NCBI GenBank assembly: GCA_045614925.1
Contig: JAZLDV010000039.1
Coordinates: 1 to 9,376, forward strand
Direction of reading: 5' to 3'
Length of the DNA stretch: 9,376 nt
Source of the DNA: JAZLDV01 sp045614925
GTDB lineage: Bacteria; Bacillota_I; Bacilli_A; Erysipelotrichales; Coprobacillaceae
In this document: piece by piece, positions 6,876-9,376 of the stretch
Position numbering within the stretch: position 1 is the stretch's first letter
Layout of the letters: each line of letters starts with the position of its first letter
Program-made: the position numbers and the translations under genes
Notes under the pieces: model-generated
Databases searched by the model: none
Seen by the model: only the letters and a program-made list of their open reading frames with translations
What the model was told of the DNA's origin: nothing

Positions 6876-7993
6876 TACCAGTACAAATTTCTTTAACTCA
6901 TAAGAAAGTTCTGATTGTTGGTGGAGGAAAAGTTGGATTAAGAAAAGCAAAGTTATTTTTAAAAGAAGGTGCAGATGTTTATGTATTATCTGACTTTATT
7001 GATAATCAGCTGTTAGAATATGATATAAAGTGGATTCATAAAACTTATGAATCCACTGATATTATAGGGTATTTTTTGGTGTATGCCTGTACTGATCATA
7101 AAGATATTAATCATATGATTATAGAAGATTGTAATAAAAATAATATATTGTGTGGAAGTGCAACATATGATGATGAGTCATCTTTTTATAGTATGGGGTA
7201 TGTAAGTCGAAATATTGGGACACTTGCCTTATCTATGAATCAATGTCTTCCTTATCATAAACCATTGTTAAATCAGATGATGAGTGTACTAGATGATAAT
7301 GAAGAAAGAATACAGAAATTATTTGAATTAAGACCTTTTGTTTTAGAATATGCAAAAGATAAAAAGACTTATTTTGAATTATTGTTTGAATGTGAATTAA
7401 AAATAATAGACTTTTTAATGAATGTATTTATGGGAAATGAAGGATATATATTTGTTTATCATGAAAGTCAAAAACAAGATTATATAGATATAAGTTATAA
7501 GAATTCTATAGTCTTATCTATTAGTGAATTAGAAAAATACAGATACTTATTTGAAAATGTATCAGTACATATAGTCCCTTTAGTTTTATCTGAAGGATAC
7601 ATATACAACAAGATAAAAAATGTATTACCTGAACATCCTATATCATTAGCGTTATTGTCAAATGATAATGATATATCAGATTTTATACAGTTATATCAAA
7701 GTGAAAAAGATATGATTTATATATTACATCCTTGTCGTAATGATTATATTAAAGAGACTTTAAAAAAATATAAAAGAGAGCAAGATATAGTCGTTGATTT
7801 TGATGAAGAACTTGTTTTAAACAAAAATAAGTCTTATAAATGTGTTGTGTTATTATTAACTCATGGGACACATTTTTCTGAATTAACGGAATTGTTTGAT
7901 TTTAAAACTAAAGAGGGTTACAATATAGAATATATAGGCTGTTTAAGTGATGATGAATTATTTAAAAACTATGTAATTAATAAATTGAAGTAA
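6872..7993 (+). CDS. Precorrin-2 dehydrogenase (SirC-like) with C-terminal chelatase-like region
   Basis: The N-terminal 145 residues of this 373-residue protein form an NAD-dependent precorrin-2 dehydrogenase domain (SirC/CysG-N/Met8 type), which oxidises precorrin-2 to sirohydrochlorin. The Rossmann motif is KVLIVGGGKVGLRKAKLF (12-29); TDHKDIN (74-80), FYSMGYVSRNIGTLALS (105-121) and PLLNQMM (131-137) follow family order. At the position where CysG has its catalytic aspartate (CNVVD) this protein has C94-GSAT, so the residue appears to be Thr98. Standalone SirC proteins are usually 150-220 residues. Here about 180 further residues carry two weak repeats recalling CbiX/SirB chelatase lobes: YHES (196-199) then VPLVLSEGY (235-243), and LHPCR (285-289) then LLLTHGTH (327-334). 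This part is tentative; a degenerate or unrelated domain is possible. The gene overlaps hemL by ATGA, with AAAGGA at 6857-6862, so it is translationally coupled to the operon. Confidence 0.8.
   Translation: MIPVQISLTHKKVLIVGGGKVGLRKAKLFLKEGADVYVLSDFIDNQLLEYDIKWIHKTYESTDIIGYFLVYACTDHKDINHMIIEDCNKNNILCGSATYDDESSFYSMGYVSRNIGTLALSMNQCLPYHKPLLNQMMSVLDDNEERIQKLFELRPFVLEYAKDKKTYFELLFECELKIIDFLMNVFMGNEGYIFVYHESQKQDYIDISYKNSIVLSISELEKYRYLFENVSVHIVPLVLSEGYIYNKIKNVLPEHPISLALLSNDNDISDFIQLYQSEKDMIYILHPCRNDYIKETLKKYKREQDIVVDFDEELVLNKNKSYKCVVLLLTHGTHFSELTELFDFKTKEGYNIEYIGCLSDDELFKNYVINKLK
7029..7057. repeat. 13-bp perfect inverted repeat inside the sirC-like gene
   Basis: AGTGGATTCATAA (7029-7041) and TTATGAATCCACT (7045-7057) are exact reverse complements separated by the three bases AAC. 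The repeat lies within codons 53-62 of the sirC-like gene and encodes KWIHKTYEST. There is no immediate T-run, so it is not a typical terminator. As RNA it could form a tight stem-loop that slows degradation or separates expression of upstream and downstream genes, but this is inference. Confidence 0.75.
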
Positions 7994-7998
7994 GGTGG
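7992..7998 (+). promoter_or_regulatory. Ribosome binding site of the AraC-family gene
   Basis: AAGGTGG lies 7 bases before the ATG at 8006 and overlaps the stop codon of the sirC-like gene (7991-7993). It supports the chosen start and cotranscription with the hem genes. Confidence 0.75.
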
Positions 7999-8005
7999 TG
8001 AGAAT

Positions 8006-9316
8006 ATGCAGGAAAGAATTCAAACAAATATGTTATATGTGAAATCGATGAAACCACATTACCATAGTGATCTTTTAGAAATCATTTTGGTATTAGATGG
8101 TGAAGTAGAAGTTTATAAAGCTGAAAGAAAGATAAGTTTGAAAAAAGGTCAATTTACATTTGTAAATAGACATGTTGTTCATTATCTTCAAAGTGAAGGT
8201 GCACATATTATATCCTGTAAAATTAAATTATCCGACTTTAAATATATATATGACAAAATAGAATATGTTGAATTTATGGCAGAAGGAGAATTGAGACATT
8301 TACAAAAGCCATTGATGGGTAAATTAAATACAATTCTTATTGATAATATTATTCGATTATTTTATTTAAGAAATCAGAGTTATTTATTAGATGAAGTTGA
8401 TTTTAATGAAAATCAGATTATGTATTCTTTATATAGAGAATATCAGCTTATCGCTCATATGAGTAATGAACTACATAATACAAATGATGATATACAAGAT
8501 CGTTATTATTTCGTAGTAGAATACATTATGAAAAATATGAACAAGAAAATTCTAACTCAAGATATTGTTAGCCAGTTATATATGAATCCTACTTATTTTT
8601 CGCAATTTATGAAAAAGGTAGGTGGAGCTGGGTTTAAGGAATTTGTTTTATATCGTAAGTTATTATTTATATTAACTTATCTGATTGAAGATAAATATTC
8701 GATGAATGAGATTGCTTCTTTTGTAGGAATCACAGACATGAAATCTTTCTATAATATATTTAAAAGATCGTTTCATATGTCTCCTGCAAAATGGAAAAAT
8801 AAAATATCTTTAATCAAAGATGATTTTGAAAGTTATGTTGATAAAGACGTTTTAGATAGGTTTATTTTAGAATTTAATATTCACAAACATAAAGATAATA
8901 CCATATCTAAAATTTATAAAGAATTGTCAGTGTTTAAAGAAAAAGGAAATAAACTAAATGGAGCAAACTTAGTTGTTAATCCTTATGAAGATATGGGAAA
9001 ACATATCGATCCGGATTATCAGGTTTATAAATGTCTTGATTGTTTGGTTAAAACAATTAAAGAGCTAGATGGAACATTAATATTAAAATATCCTTATTAT
9101 TACTTAAAAGATCAAAAACAATACGATCTTTTAATTAAAACAATGATATGGATAGATAAAAAGAATATTTTAAGAAGTTTAAAGAATAGTTCTATTATGA
9201 TATGTTCGGATTCATTTGATGATATAGAAGATATGATGAAGTTAAGAAAAAGCGTTCGTAAGGTTTATCCGCATGTGGAAATAGAAATATGTGTAGAGGG
9301 GGTAGAAGTTGTCTAA
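8006..9316 (+). CDS. AraC-family transcriptional regulator with unusual C-terminal extension
   Basis: This 436-residue protein has three parts. Residues about 10-75 form a small cupin-type sensor domain like those of AraC regulators (KPHYHSDLLEIILVLDGEV, then KKGQFTFVNRHVVHYL). Residues about 165-265 are a double helix-turn-helix DNA-binding domain: ILTQDIVSQLYMNPTYFSQF (182-201) is the first, MNEIASFVGITDMKSFYNIF (233-252) the second, closed by the family signature FKRSFHMSPAKWK (252-264). In most AraC proteins this domain ends the chain; here about 170 more residues follow, with alternating predicted strands and helices and a Cys343-X2-Cys346 pair. I do not recognise this tail. The gene begins 12 bases after the sirC-like gene with no promoter or terminator between, so it is likely the last gene of the hem/siroheme operon and may control it, asrC, or both. 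The ligand is unknown. No signal peptide or membrane segment is visible, so it is cytoplasmic. Confidence 0.88.
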   Translation: MQERIQTNMLYVKSMKPHYHSDLLEIILVLDGEVEVYKAERKISLKKGQFTFVNRHVVHYLQSEGAHIISCKIKLSDFKYIYDKIEYVEFMAEGELRHLQKPLMGKLNTILIDNIIRLFYLRNQSYLLDEVDFNENQIMYSLYREYQLIAHMSNELHNTNDDIQDRYYFVVEYIMKNMNKKILTQDIVSQLYMNPTYFSQFMKKVGGAGFKEFVLYRKLLFILTYLIEDKYSMNEIASFVGITDMKSFYNIFKRSFHMSPAKWKNKISLIKDDFESYVDKDVLDRFILEFNIHKHKDNTISKIYKELSVFKEKGNKLNGANLVVNPYEDMGKHIDPDYQVYKCLDCLVKTIKELDGTLILKYPYYYLKDQKQYDLLIKTMIWIDKKNILRSLKNSSIMICSDSFDDIEDMMKLRKSVRKVYPHVEIEICVEGVEVV

Positions 9317-9338
9317 GACAGCGTTCTACCTTTTTTTT
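9301..9338 (+). terminator. Strong intrinsic terminator ending the operon
   Basis: A 7-bp stem (9301-9307 with 9324-9330) continues after one bulged G (9323) into a second 6-bp stem (9308-9313 with 9317-9322, one G-U pair) with a three-base loop, followed by eight Ts (9331-9338). The loop TAA (9314-9316) is the stop codon of the AraC-family gene, so the 3' end of the coding region forms half the hairpin. This marks the end of the transcript. Confidence 0.92.
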
Positions 9339-9349
9339 ATGTAAAAAAA

Positions 9350-9376
9350 TTCACAAAAACTAAAGTTTTACTATAT
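9350..9376 (+). promoter_or_regulatory. Possible promoter for a gene beyond the window
   Basis: TTCACA (9350-9355), one base from the -35 consensus, is followed after 16 bases by TATAT cut off at the window edge (9372-9376), which could be a -10 box. The spacer contains AAAACT-AA-AGTTTT (9356-9369), a small dyad that could bind a regulator. The region is very AT-rich and the -10 box is incomplete, so this is weak. Confidence 0.3.

Overview
The window is AT-rich (about 30% GC by eye), densely packed and entirely plus-strand. Strong AAGGAG-type ribosome binding sites, a preference for AGA arginine codons and TTA leucine codons, and a normal TGA stop all suggest an anaerobic low-GC Firmicute, for example an Erysipelotrichia or Clostridia gut bacterium. 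I cannot name the species from the sequence.

Layout: the window opens inside asrC (1-1036), the siroheme- and iron-sulfur-containing subunit of an anaerobic sulfite reductase. A hairpin with a T-run (1055-1093) follows. Next comes a tight run of six tetrapyrrole genes: hemA (1109), hemC (2319), a cobA-hemD fusion (3208), hemB (4622), hemL (5589) and a sirC-like gene (6872). They overlap or lie within a few bases of each other, so they are almost certainly one transcript. Twelve bases after the sirC-like gene is an AraC-family regulator with an unusual C-terminal extension (8006-9316). Its stop codon sits in the loop of a strong intrinsic terminator (9301-9338). The last 38 bases are AT-rich and may hold the start of the next promoter.

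How the genes work together: HemA and HemL convert glutamyl-tRNA to 5-aminolevulinate. HemB makes porphobilinogen, HemC makes hydroxymethylbilane, and the HemD half of the fusion closes it to uroporphyrinogen III. The CobA half methylates this to precorrin-2, and the SirC-like protein oxidises it to sirohydrochlorin. Siroheme needs only iron insertion after that, and the gene directly upstream encodes a siroheme enzyme. The window therefore reads as a dedicated glutamate-to-siroheme pathway serving sulfite reductase, with no gene for the heme branch visible here.

The most unusual points are these. The second half of the SirC-like protein looks like a diverged two-lobed CbiX/SirB-type chelatase, which would supply the only missing step. 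The AraC regulator carries an unrecognised tail of about 170 residues. A terminator-like hairpin between asrC and hemA leaves no room for a promoter behind it. No mobile elements, CRISPR arrays, tRNA or rRNA genes were seen.
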